Shown: piece after piece, positions 42,097 to 50,070 of the stretch
How the letters are laid out: each line of letters starts with the position of its first letter
Numbering within the stretch: position 1 is the first letter of the stretch
Origin: an uncultured Hungatella sp.
Lineage (GTDB): Bacteria; Bacillota; Clostridia; Lachnospirales; Lachnospiraceae
Reading direction: 5' to 3'
NCBI GenBank assembly: GCA_910588505.1
Contig: CAJUPQ010000017.1
Coordinates: forward strand, 1-52,499
Length of the DNA stretch: 52,499 nt
The notes under the pieces: model-generated
Told to the model about the DNA's origin: nothing
Seen by the model: the letters and a program-made list of their open reading frames with translations, nothing else
Database searches by the model: none
Made by a program: the position numbers and the translations under genes

Positions 42097-43809
42097 ATGA
42101 CGTTGGTGTTGCTGCGGGCAGCCTATCTGGGGGCAGTGGCATGCTGCCTCTACACCTCCGGGTGGCTGATGCTGCGGGCGGAGAAAAACCACACTACAAA
42201 TGCCCTTGTGATGTGCCAGATCCTCATTATCATCTGGTGCCTGCCCCAGCTTTTTTTGGCCGACGCCCCCACTCTGGCAGTGAAGTACGCGCTCTACGGC
42301 GTCTCCTATGTGGGGATCAGCCTGATCGGTCCATGGTGGCTTATGTTTTCCTGGTCTTACTGCGCAAAGACCGTGGGGCCAAAGGCAAGGGCTGTGTTGT
42401 TTGCCATCTGCGCCTTTGACTATGGGATGTTTCTGACCAATGGCCGGCACCACCTGTTCTACCGTTATTTTGGACTTGAGCAGGTAATCTACGGTCCGGC
42501 GTTCTATTTCCACATGGCGTTTACCTACGGGTGCGTGTTCCTTGGCATGGGTGCTGTGGTCAGACGTTTTGAGAGGCGTCGGGAGGACGGTCTACATGCG
42601 GCGGTTCTTCTTCTGGCAGCCGCCATCCCCCTGGCTTTTAATATGGTGTATCTGTCCGGGGCTGTGAGAACCGGGTTTGATCTGACTCCTCCCATGTTTG
42701 CGCTGTCCAGCTTTCTCATGCTGGCGGCTGTGTTTCGGTATGATTTTCTTGACATCAATGTGGCGGCGTTTCCTCAGATCTTCGCCGCTATGGAAGAGGG
42801 CGTCATCATCTACAACCGCAGGGGAAAGGTCACCTGCCGCAATGAGGCGGCCAGAAACTATGTGGACGTGGAGCCCGGGGATTTGTGTACCCGGGTGTGG
42901 GAAAAGCTCTGCGGCGGAACGGTTGTGGACCGGGAGGGAAAAGCCCTGGAGGAAAGGCTCTCACCGGATGCTGTCAAGGAGGCGGCGAGAGAGGGCGTGG
43001 CGCTTTTGCTGCCAGGAGGGAGCGCGGCGCGGGTGAAGCAGTATCCTCTCCCTGACCCCAAAGGCCCCGCCCAGGCGGGGGTTATCCTTTTAACCGATGT
43101 GGGGGAGTATTATGAGCTTTTGCAAAAGAGCAGGAGCTTAGCCTTGTCCCGGCAGCAGCTGGCTGTTGAGCAGGAGCGAAACCGCATCGCCCAGGAGGTC
43201 CACGACACCACGGGACACACCCTGACCATGATCCAATCCCTGATCAAACTGACCCGGATCCGTTTTGAGGAGGCACAGAGCCAGGGCGGATCGTCGGACC
43301 CGGAGATCCCGGATTACCTGTGCCAGGCCCAGGATCTGGCTGTAAGCGGCATCCGGGAGCTGCGGTGGGCCATCAACCATATGCGCCGGGAGCGGGATCT
43401 GGAACTGGTGAGTCAGGGCGTGTGCCAGCTGGCAGAAAGCGTCAGGGAGCTGAAGGTGGAGGTGGGGATCCAGGGGGAGGACCATTCCAGATACTCCCAT
43501 CTCTCGCTGACCGTCTGCGCCTGCCTGAGGGAAGCCATTACCAACTGCCTGAAATACGCCGGGGCGTCCCACATGGATGTGATCGTGAGATTTGAGGAAT
43601 CCTCGGTCAGCGCCTACATTTTTGACGACGGCCGGGGGTGCCCGGCCATAGAAGAGCACAACGGGCTTTCGGGGATCCGCAGGCGGGTGGAGGAAAAGGG
43701 CGGTCAGGCCCGGTTTTTGTCCGCGGAGGGGGAGGGATTTCAGATCTTTTTTGAACTTCCGGTCAATCCCCCTGTCCTGTCAGAACAAACAGAAAGAGGT
43801 GTACTATGA
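42097..43809 (+). CDS. Membrane sensor histidine kinase (7TM, HisKA_3)
   Basis: A 570-residue kinase. Seven membrane segments fill about 1-220 (7TM histidine kinase head), followed by a PAS-like domain (MEEGVIIYNRRGKVTCRNEAA, about 230-335), a coiled stretch, the NarX/DesK-type dimerisation domain with phosphoacceptor His369 in QEVHDTTGHTLT, and an HATPase_c domain (EAITNCLKYAG; FDDGRGC). The start at 42097 has AAGGGGAG upstream; the longer open frame before it overlaps the membrane protein and is not coding. It ends in ATGA overlap with its response regulator. Confidence 0.92.
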   Translation: MTLVLLRAAYLGAVACCLYTSGWLMLRAEKNHTTNALVMCQILIIIWCLPQLFLADAPTLAVKYALYGVSYVGISLIGPWWLMFSWSYCAKTVGPKARAVLFAICAFDYGMFLTNGRHHLFYRYFGLEQVIYGPAFYFHMAFTYGCVFLGMGAVVRRFERRREDGLHAAVLLLAAAIPLAFNMVYLSGAVRTGFDLTPPMFALSSFLMLAAVFRYDFLDINVAAFPQIFAAMEEGVIIYNRRGKVTCRNEAARNYVDVEPGDLCTRVWEKLCGGTVVDREGKALEERLSPDAVKEAAREGVALLLPGGSAARVKQYPLPDPKGPAQAGVILLTDVGEYYELLQKSRSLALSRQQLAVEQERNRIAQEVHDTTGHTLTMIQSLIKLTRIRFEEAQSQGGSSDPEIPDYLCQAQDLAVSGIRELRWAINHMRRERDLELVSQGVCQLAESVRELKVEVGIQGEDHSRYSHLSLTVCACLREAITNCLKYAGASHMDVIVRFEESSVSAYIFDDGRGCPAIEEHNGLSGIRRRVEEKGGQARFLSAEGEGFQIFFELPVNPPVLSEQTERGVL

Positions 43810-44456
43810 TCCAGGTAGTGATCGCGGATGACATTCAGATCCTGCGCCAGGGGCTGAAGGCCATCCTAAGCCAGGACAAAGACATACAGGTGACAGGTCT
43901 GGCCTCCAATGGCAAGGAGGCCTTTGAGCGCTGTCAGGAACAGCTTCCCGACGTGGTGCTTATGGACATGCGCATGCCGGAATATGACGGGGCCTGGGGC
44001 ATCACTGCCATCAAACAGGCATTTCCCACGGTAAAGATCCTGGTCCTGACCACCTTTGACGACCAGGAGACCGTGGACGCGGCCATAGAAAGCGGCGCGG
44101 ACGGGTATCTCTTAAAGGAGATGGAGGACGAGGCGGTGATCCGGTCCGTGAAGATGGCGCATGCAGGCGTACAAATCTTTGGAGGCGGCGTCTTCGACGG
44201 CATACGGCAGCAGATCTTGGGGCATAAGGGGAAAAATGCTCCCAGTCCGCCGGACTCCAGGATCTTTGGTCTGACGGACAGAGAGCGGGATATCATGCAG
44301 CGTGTGGCCAGAGGCATGGACAACCGGGAGATCGCGGGGGATTTGTTTCTGGCGGAGGGCACGGTGCGCAACAATATCTCCCGGCTTCTTGATAAGCTGG
44401 GGATGAAAGACAGGACCCAGCTGGCGGTGTTTGCGGTAAAGAATCATTTGGATTGA
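43806..44456 (+). CDS. NarL/LuxR-type response regulator
   Basis: A 216-residue regulator. Receiver: IADD at 6-9, phosphoacceptor D54 in LMDMRMP, Thr in LTTFD and Lys in YLLKEM. The LuxR-type HTH is at the C-terminus (LTDRERDIMQRVARGMDNREIA then GTVRNNISRLLDKL). It is the partner of the kinase whose gene it overlaps by 4 bp. The dyad at 39688 is a candidate target for autoregulation. Confidence 0.94.
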   Translation: MIQVVIADDIQILRQGLKAILSQDKDIQVTGLASNGKEAFERCQEQLPDVVLMDMRMPEYDGAWGITAIKQAFPTVKILVLTTFDDQETVDAAIESGADGYLLKEMEDEAVIRSVKMAHAGVQIFGGGVFDGIRQQILGHKGKNAPSPPDSRIFGLTDRERDIMQRVARGMDNREIAGDLFLAEGTVRNNISRLLDKLGMKDRTQLAVFAVKNHLD

Positions 44457-44464
44457 GGGGGAGT

Positions 44465-44526
44465 GTGAGCAAAGGGGGAGGCGAGGGTTGTCTGGCATCA
44501 CGACAACCCTCGCCCCCTTTGCTCAC
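44465..44526. repeat. GAGCAAAGG repeat family, copy 3 (palindrome)
   Basis: Two inverted copies: the left arm GTGAGCAAAGGGGGAGGCGA onward (44465-44492) and the right arm ending GCTCAC (44502-44526) pair over about 25 bp with a 3-base bulge. It starts eight bases after the response-regulator stop. No T-run follows, so it is not a standard terminator, but the RNA would be very stable. Confidence 0.75.
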
Positions 44527-44563
44527 TCAACGATATATCGATAGATTATATCCTGACTCACGC

Positions 44564-44592
44564 TTGAAAAAACCCCGCTCCTTTAGTATAAT
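44564..44592 (+). promoter_or_regulatory. Promoter of the 44628-cobI-bioY unit
   Basis: TTGAAA (44564-44569), 17-bp spacer, perfect TATAAT (44587-44592), 35 bp before the next start. Confidence 0.85.
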
Positions 44593-44627
44593 AAAAACCA
44601 TAAATCAAGAAAAAGAGGGGGAGACCT

Positions 44628-44966
44628 ATGATCAACTATTCCTACAGCAAAGAACTGAACATAAACCCTGTCACATTCCGCGAATTTGACTTGGACGATA
44701 TCCGGGAAGTTTTCGCGAAAATCTTCGAATCCTACAATCCCAAGGTAAAAGACCAGGTGTTTGATTCCTTCTGTGAGGATTTCTACAATCTTACCACACA
44801 GATCCACGCCACAAGCGAAAAGATCTGGCGCATGGTTATAACAGACATGCTCTTTTGCTATGAGGATAAGGGGTATCTGGAGGGGGCGGCAAAGGACAGC
44901 GGAGTCAAGAGAAAGCAGTTCGCCATCATAGCCAATGTGCTCATAGGAAAGCTGCGGGTCAAGTAA
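44628..44966 (+). CDS. Hypothetical protein ahead of cobI
   Basis: A 112-residue soluble, mostly helical protein with many aromatic residues (FREFDLDDIREVFAKIFESY; KIWRMVITDMLFCYED). No membrane segment, cofactor motif or known domain. GAGGGGGAGACCT is a strong ribosome site. It is the first gene of a unit with cobI (23 bp later) and bioY, so it may serve vitamin metabolism, but this is only context. Confidence 0.65.
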   Translation: MINYSYSKELNINPVTFREFDLDDIREVFAKIFESYNPKVKDQVFDSFCEDFYNLTTQIHATSEKIWRMVITDMLFCYEDKGYLEGAAKDSGVKRKQFAIIANVLIGKLRVK

Positions 44967-44989
44967 TCAAAAAAGAAAGAGGATATTCC

Positions 44990-45691
44990 ATGAACGGAAT
45001 CTTATACGGGGTGGGAGTGGGGCCGGGGGACCCTAAGATGATGACCTGCCTTGCGGTGGAGACCATTGAAAAATGTCCGGTCATTGCGGTTCCTGCCCGG
45101 CAGAGAGACCAGGCCCTGAGCTATCGCATTGCCAAGGGCATGGTAAAAGGGCTGGAGGAGAAGGAGTGCCTGCATTTGTCCATCCCCATGACAAAAGACC
45201 AGGCTATCCTGGAGGAAAGCTACCGCGCGGCCGCGGACCAGATCATCCGCATCCTGGAAGATGGGAAAGACGCGGCGTATCTGACCCTGGGGGATCCCAC
45301 CATTTATTCCACCTACATCTACATCCATCGCCTGGTAAAGGAACGAGGATATGACGCCAGGATCATAAGCGGCGTACCCTCCTTCTGCGCGATGGCCGCC
45401 AGAATCGGCGACAGCCTGGCAGACAGATCTCAACAGCTTCACGTGATCCCCCTTGCCTACGATACAAAAGAAGCAGAGGAAATCCTGGCTTATAAGGGGA
45501 CAAAGGTTCTTATGAAAGCAGGTTCCGGCCTGTCCCATGTAAAACAGCTGCTGCGAGAACGCTGCCTGGAGGCTGTCATGGTGGAAAACTGCGGCCTGGA
45601 AGGCGAGCGGGTCTGCAAGTCCCCGGACCAGATGCCGGATGAGGCCGGTTACTATACCACCATCCTGGTAAAAGAGGCCGGACATGGCTAA
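44990..45691 (+). CDS. cobI: Precorrin-2 / cobalt-factor II C20-methyltransferase
   Basis: A 233-residue SAM-dependent tetrapyrrole methylase. GVGVGPGDPKMMTCLAVETI at the start is the family signature; LTLGDPTIYSTYIYIH and ISGVPSFCAMAARIGDSL form the SAM/substrate pocket; a late ILVKEAG strand closes the fold. The enzyme methylates C20 of the corrin precursor in cobalamin synthesis (CbiL in the anaerobic route). It stands outside a cob operon in this window. Its end overlaps bioY by 8 bp. No cobalamin riboswitch was found upstream. Confidence 0.88.
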   Translation: MNGILYGVGVGPGDPKMMTCLAVETIEKCPVIAVPARQRDQALSYRIAKGMVKGLEEKECLHLSIPMTKDQAILEESYRAAADQIIRILEDGKDAAYLTLGDPTIYSTYIYIHRLVKERGYDARIISGVPSFCAMAARIGDSLADRSQQLHVIPLAYDTKEAEEILAYKGTKVLMKAGSGLSHVKQLLRERCLEAVMVENCGLEGERVCKSPDQMPDEAGYYTTILVKEAGHG

Positions 45692-46265
45692 AGAAAAACA
45701 TCTGACCATTCGGGAGCTGACCCTGGGCGGCCTTTTTGCGGCCCTCATAGGGGCGGGCGCGTTCATCAAGATCACCATCCCCGTGGAGCCCACGCCCATG
45801 CACGTTACGCTGCAGTGGTTTTTCGTGCTTCTGGCAGGACTTCTTCTGGACAAGCGGCTGGCAGGGATGAGCGTGGGCGTATACCTGCTTTTGGGTCTGA
45901 CGGGAGTTCCCGTGTTTGCCTCCGGGGGAGGCCCCTCCTACCTGCTTAGGCCCACGTTCGGGTATCTCCTCGGTTTTGGAGCGGCGGGATTTGTCATGGC
46001 GTGGCTGTGCCAACACCTTCAGACCTGTGATTTTGCCAGGCTCTTTTTTGTGTCCGTAGTCGGTCTGCTGATCTATTATGGAGTGGGGATCGCCTACTAT
46101 TTTTTTGTGTGCAGGTTTCTCATCAGCAGGGAGGTTACCTGGCAGATCCTGGTGTTCAACTGCTTTCTCCTGACAGCCCCGGCGGACTTAGGGCTCTGCC
46201 TGGCAGCGGCCAGCGCGGCCGCAAAGCTGCGGGGGACGGTTAGGAGAGCCATGGCAGAACCGTAG
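45684..46265 (+). CDS. bioY: Biotin transporter substrate-binding subunit
   Basis: A 193-residue membrane protein of the BioY family, the S-component of an ECF biotin importer. Five to six membrane segments; family motifs include the early GGLFAALIGAGAFIKI and PVEPTPMHVTLQWFFVLLAG, and YLLLGLTGVPVFASGGGPSYLLRPTFGYLLGF. No energising ECF genes lie nearby, so it would use a shared ECF module. The start overlaps cobI by 8 bp, giving translational coupling of a B12 enzyme and a biotin importer. Confidence 0.92.
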   Translation: MAKEKHLTIRELTLGGLFAALIGAGAFIKITIPVEPTPMHVTLQWFFVLLAGLLLDKRLAGMSVGVYLLLGLTGVPVFASGGGPSYLLRPTFGYLLGFGAAGFVMAWLCQHLQTCDFARLFFVSVVGLLIYYGVGIAYYFFVCRFLISREVTWQILVFNCFLLTAPADLGLCLAAASAAAKLRGTVRRAMAEP

Positions 46266-46368
46266 CGCTCTATTTGCGGACAGCACAGGGCTTCTCCCGG
46301 GTCCACATAAACTTCCGCCTAACGATACCGCAATTTCCGGTGAATCTTCCCGGTGAATCAATCATCCC

Positions 46369-46695
46369 CTAGCCGTCCACCAGAGTCCGCAGCTTCTCAC
46401 CTCTCTGGTATGCCTGGGCTAAGTATTGGGGCATGGTCATAGCCTGGTAGCTGTTGCCGTGAAGGCAGGATACCTCCAGCGTGATGGGACCCTCCAAGAT
46501 CTCCGGGGCGGGTGATCCCGCGGTTGTCGTGGATGTGAAGGCATTTCAGCCTTTGGCCGTACTTTTTAGCCATGTCAATGTGAGGGCTGTAGCAGGCATT
46601 GTGGCCGATGTCCCAGCAAAAACCGTGGAAGGGATCCTGAATATGATCCATAACCGCATCCAGGTGGGGCAGAGGCTCTATCTTCCCGGGCATTA
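46369..46695 (-). pseudogene. Fragment of a sugar-phosphate isomerase/epimerase
   Basis: On the minus strand, HLDAVMDHIQDPFHGFCWDI and IDMAKKYGQRLKCLHIHDNR are the late part of a TIM-barrel isomerase/epimerase (PF01261 type), with metal-site GFCWDIGHN and HIHDN. The true C-terminus (EGPITLEVSCLHGNSYQAMT to a TAG at 46369-46371) is in another frame, so a frameshift or small deletion lies near 46500. The front of the gene is missing and cut at about 46695, where a plus-strand permease fragment begins. Confidence 0.75.
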
Positions 46696-46696
46696 A

Positions 46697-46946
46697 GAAC
46701 GTGTTTTTCTTTGTGCTCATGACCACCATCATCGCGTCCTTTAACGTGTACGGCCAGACCCGCCTTATGACCCAGGGCGGCCCTGGGGAGACCACAAAGC
46801 CCATGATCATGATGATCACATCCACCATCATGGACCGCAACGACTTAGGCGTCGGCAGCGCCATGACCATTCTCATGGGCATTGTCATCGTGCTGTGCTC
46901 CATTGGACAGTACTATCTGACCAAAGAAAAAGAAGAGCTGAGGTAA
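46697..46946 (+). pseudogene. C-terminal fragment of a sugar ABC permease
   Basis: About 80 codons of the end of a MalF/UgpA-type permease: VFFFVLMTTIIASFNVYGQT, GGPGETTKPMIMMI and a last membrane helix before KEKEELR. The coupling loop and all earlier membrane segments are missing. It joins directly to the isomerase fragment, marking a deletion junction. The second permease follows after 12 bp, as in an intact sugar-uptake operon. Confidence 0.75.
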
Positions 46947-46958
46947 AAGGAGGAAATC

Positions 46959-47788
46959 ATGAGAACAAAGAATGTAAACAAAATATTTTTGGTTATCATT
47001 GCCTGCATTGTGGCCTACATCTTCCTTTTGCCCCTGATGTTCATGATCTTTACCAGCTTTAAAGGGATCGCGGAGTCGGTCACATCCACCACCCTGCTTC
47101 CCAAGACGTGGACCATGGAGAACTATCAGGAGCTGTTTCGCAACACGGCCACATCCCCGGTGATGCGGTGGCTGGGCAACACAGCCGTTGTCACCTGCGC
47201 GGGCACGGTTCTGCGCATCGTCACCAGCGTCCTGGCGGCCTACGCCCTGGCAAGGCTTCCGGTGCCCGGGAAGAAATTTATCCTGGTAGCCCTGGTCTGG
47301 GCCATGGCTATCCCGGAGATCGTCACCTTCTTCCCCCTATTTTATATGTTCAAGCAGATCGGGGGCTGAACACCTTCTGGCCCCTGATCCTGCCTTCGGG
47401 CTCAGGCGTCATGTGTATTTACCTGATCTACCAGTTTCTGCTGGCGTTTCCCAAGGAGCTGGAGGAGGCCGGATTTGTGGAGGGAGCCAATGTATTCCAG
47501 GTGCTGTGGCATATTGTGGTGCCGTCGGTGAAGCCGGTTATTGTCACCCAGGCCTTTATCACCTTTTTAGGCCTGTACAACAGCTATCTGTGGCCGTCCC
47601 TGGTCATCAGCAAAAATGAGAACCGTACCATCACCCTGGGGATCGCGGCCCTGGTTCTGAGGGAGAATTACACCAACCCCGGCCTGATGATGGCCTCCAC
47701 CGTGGTGTCTGTTTTGCCGGTTATGATCATTTTCATGTTCGCGAATAAATACATCGTAAGAGGATTTACACAATCCGGAATCAAATAG
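46959..47788 (+). pseudogene. Frameshifted sugar ABC permease (MalG type)
   Basis: The first frame (46959-47369) encodes membrane segments 1-4 of a MalG-type permease and stops at a TGA after FKQIGG. The next frame continues from about 47365 (LNTFWPLILPSG) through the coupling loop EAGFVEGANVFQVLWHIVVP to the end at 47788 (FANKYIVRGFTQSGIK). A one-base insertion or two-base deletion in the run ATCGGGGGCTG near 47358-47368 explains the break. Ribosome site AAAGGAGGAA is intact. A sequencing error cannot be excluded. Confidence 0.8.
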
Positions 47789-47808
47789 AAGAAGGAGGAG
47801 CTTAAAAG

Positions 47809-49620
47809 ATGAGAGAGGAGTATCCCCGCCCGGACTTTGTCCGGGAGGAATGGATGAGCCTGAATGGAAGCTGGTCCTTTGAGTACGGCGAGAAGAAGAC
47901 GACGATCCAGGTCCCCTTTGTGTGCCAGAGCCGGTTAAGCGGCATCGGCGAGCGGATCCGGGAGGACCGGGTGACTTATGAGAGGACTTTTCAGGTCCCG
48001 GACAGCTGGAGAGGAAAACGGGTGCTGCTTCGTTTCGGGGCAGTGGACTACCAGTGCAGGGTCTTTGTCAACGGAAACTGTGTGGGCAGCCATGTGGGAG
48101 GCCAGACGCCGTTTTCGTTTAACATCACCAGATTTCTCACCTGGAAACAGGAGCATATACGGGTGGAGGTCAATGACCCCATAAAGGATGAGAGCATTGC
48201 ACGGGGCAAGCAGTTCTGGGAGGAGGAATCCAAGTTTATCTGGTACACCCCCAGTACAGGGATCTGGCAGAGCGTGTGGCTGGAGCCGGTGGAGGACACA
48301 AGCCTTCTGTGTCTGCATTTTACGCCGGATATTGACGAGGGCACCGTGAAGATCGATTACCGCCTGGGGGAGAGCGCTGCCCTGCCCTGCCGGGTCCATA
48401 TGAAGATACGGCTGGGGGACCAGGAGATCTTTCACGGGAATATGGTGTGCAACACGCTGCGCAACAGCCTGACTGTGGACGTGTTCCGGAAAAAGGCCAT
48501 GGAGGGGTCTTTCCACTTTACAGGTAATTACTGGAGTCCGGAGAACCCTATCCTCTATGATGTGGAAATTCAGGTGGATGACGGCGTGGACGGCAGCCCG
48601 GCGGACACGGTAAGGTCCTACTTCGGCATGCGCAAGATCCATGTGGAGAACGGAAAGCTATATCTGAACAATCAGCCCTACTACCAAAAGCTTTTGCTGG
48701 ATCAGGGGTACTGGGAGGAGGGGCTGGTGACCGCCCCCACGGACATGGATTATCAGGAGGATATCCGCAAGTCCAAGGAGATGGGCTTTAACGGGTGCCG
48801 CAAACACGAGAAGGTGGAGGACCCCAGGTTTTTGTACTGGGCGGACAAGATGGGATTTCTGGTGTGGGAGGCCATGGCCAGCTTCTGGTCCTACACCCCG
48901 GAGGCAGGAGCCCAGTTTGCCAGAGAATGGATGGATGTGATCTACCGGGATTACAGTCACCCCTCCATCATCGTGTGGGGGATGCTCAATGAGAGCTGGG
49001 GTGTTCCCAGGATCTATTCCAATGTCCAGCAGCAGGATTTCTCCCGTGGACTGTACTACCTGGCCCGGGGCTTAGACAGCACCCGCCTGGTCATCTCCAA
49101 TGATGGGTGGGAGATGACGGACACGGACATCTGCGCCTTCCACAGCTACAAGCACGGGGAGAAGGAGGACACAGCCCAGCATCAGGTGTTCCGGGACTGC
49201 CTAAAGCAGGTTGACAGCCTCCACCTGATCATGGAGAAACTGACCTTTGCCAAGGGAAGCTCCTACAAAGGCCAGCCTGTGGTGCTGACAGAGTGCGGCG
49301 GGATCGCGGTGAAGGCAGATGGGGACGGCTGCGACAGGCCTGTGACGCCGGAAGATCAGGCGGGGAGAGTACAGAATGGAGAAAGCCCCGTAGCAGTCTG
49401 CGGGACCGGGGACTGGGGGTATACCTCGGCTTTAAGCGGCGAGTTTCTGGATGAGTATAAGCGGATCGTGGACGCCATCTATGATTCGGAAATACTCAGC
49501 GGATTCTGTTATACCCAGCTGACGGACGTGGAGCAGGAGACCAACGGTCTTCTCACAAAGGACCATCAGTATAAGTTTGACCCGGATCAGATCCGGAGGA
49601 TCAATGAGAGAAAACGGTAA
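47809..49620 (+). CDS. Glycoside hydrolase family 2 enzyme
   Basis: A 603-residue GH2 protein without a signal peptide. The N-terminal sugar-binding domain (about 1-165) has YERTFQVPDSW and the VDYQCRVFVNG pattern; a beta-sandwich domain follows to about 275; the TIM barrel holds the acid/base Glu395 in MLNESWG and the nucleophile Glu495 in VLTECGG. It would cleave beta-glycosides (galactosides, glucuronides or mannosides) in the cytoplasm; the sugar cannot be set from sequence. AGAAGGAGGAGC is a strong site, 20 bp after the decayed permease, so it was the last gene of a sugar-use operon that has lost its importer. Confidence 0.9.
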   Translation: MREEYPRPDFVREEWMSLNGSWSFEYGEKKTTIQVPFVCQSRLSGIGERIREDRVTYERTFQVPDSWRGKRVLLRFGAVDYQCRVFVNGNCVGSHVGGQTPFSFNITRFLTWKQEHIRVEVNDPIKDESIARGKQFWEEESKFIWYTPSTGIWQSVWLEPVEDTSLLCLHFTPDIDEGTVKIDYRLGESAALPCRVHMKIRLGDQEIFHGNMVCNTLRNSLTVDVFRKKAMEGSFHFTGNYWSPENPILYDVEIQVDDGVDGSPADTVRSYFGMRKIHVENGKLYLNNQPYYQKLLLDQGYWEEGLVTAPTDMDYQEDIRKSKEMGFNGCRKHEKVEDPRFLYWADKMGFLVWEAMASFWSYTPEAGAQFAREWMDVIYRDYSHPSIIVWGMLNESWGVPRIYSNVQQQDFSRGLYYLARGLDSTRLVISNDGWEMTDTDICAFHSYKHGEKEDTAQHQVFRDCLKQVDSLHLIMEKLTFAKGSSYKGQPVVLTECGGIAVKADGDGCDRPVTPEDQAGRVQNGESPVAVCGTGDWGYTSALSGEFLDEYKRIVDAIYDSEILSGFCYTQLTDVEQETNGLLTKDHQYKFDPDQIRRINERKR

Positions 49621-49640
49621 TTGAAATTAAGATAAGAAAA

Positions 49641-49679
49641 GCCCTGGGCTCTGGCGCGGTATGGAGTCCGGGGGTTTTT
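49641..49679 (+). terminator. Terminator of the GH2 gene
   Basis: CCCTGGGCTC pairs with GAGTCCGGGG, one mismatch pair region, followed by TTTTT. Confidence 0.75.
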
Positions 49680-49693
49680 GTAGTTGAATTGTT

Positions 49694-49721
49694 GAATGAG
49701 CAAAGAAGGCGGGATTGTCGC
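49694..49721 (+). repeat. GAGCAAAGG repeat family, copy 4
   Basis: ATGAGCAAAGAAGGCGGGAT then TGTCGC matches copy 1 with few changes and stays similar into the following CCAGACAGAGAAGGA. It lies just after the GH2 terminator. Confidence 0.65.
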
Positions 49722-49758
49722 GGGGCCAGACAGAGAAGGATTGCAAAATCATGTGATA

Positions 49759-50000
49759 ATAGGAGAACGAAATGGCATTGATCTAAGTAAAAATAAAACT
49801 GTCAACCATTTGGCAAAAGAGAGAAGAAGCTGGATGAAACCTATGGAATTCCTTATGGAATCTTAGACGATGAATTAAACGGAGAGCAGTATATAACCAG
49901 GATCCAGCGTGACAGAGATAAAGCAAGAGAATTTATTATGGAAGAGAGAATTGCCGGAGGATCTAAAACAAAGGTTGCTGCGCTGCAAAAAGGAGAATGA
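49759..50000 (+). pseudogene. Frameshifted fragment of an unknown gene
   Basis: Two frames join near 49830: GERNGIDLSKNKTVNHLAKE in one and ETYGIPYGILDDELNGEQYI, RIQRDRDKAREFIMEERIAG in the next, ending at TGA 49998-50000. The joined sequence reads like one small helical protein, but I do not recognise it. No start codon with a ribosome site is left. Confidence 0.55.
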
Positions 50001-50018
50001 ATAAAAGAGCTGAAACAA

Positions 50019-50060
50019 AAGCCTTGAGCGCTATCGCAAATAGCGTTCAAGGCTTTTTTA
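50019..50060. terminator. Bidirectional terminator
   Basis: AAGCCTTGAGCGCTA pairs with TAGCGTTCAAGGCTT around TCGCAAA, with A-run before and T-run after. It serves the minus-strand alpha-galactosidase and any plus-strand reading. Confidence 0.9.
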
Positions 50061-50070
50061 TATCTCAGGC

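Noticed and set aside
44465..44526. Standard intrinsic terminator after the response regulator
   Set aside because: The stem is strong but no T-run follows on either strand, and the sequence belongs to a repeat family.
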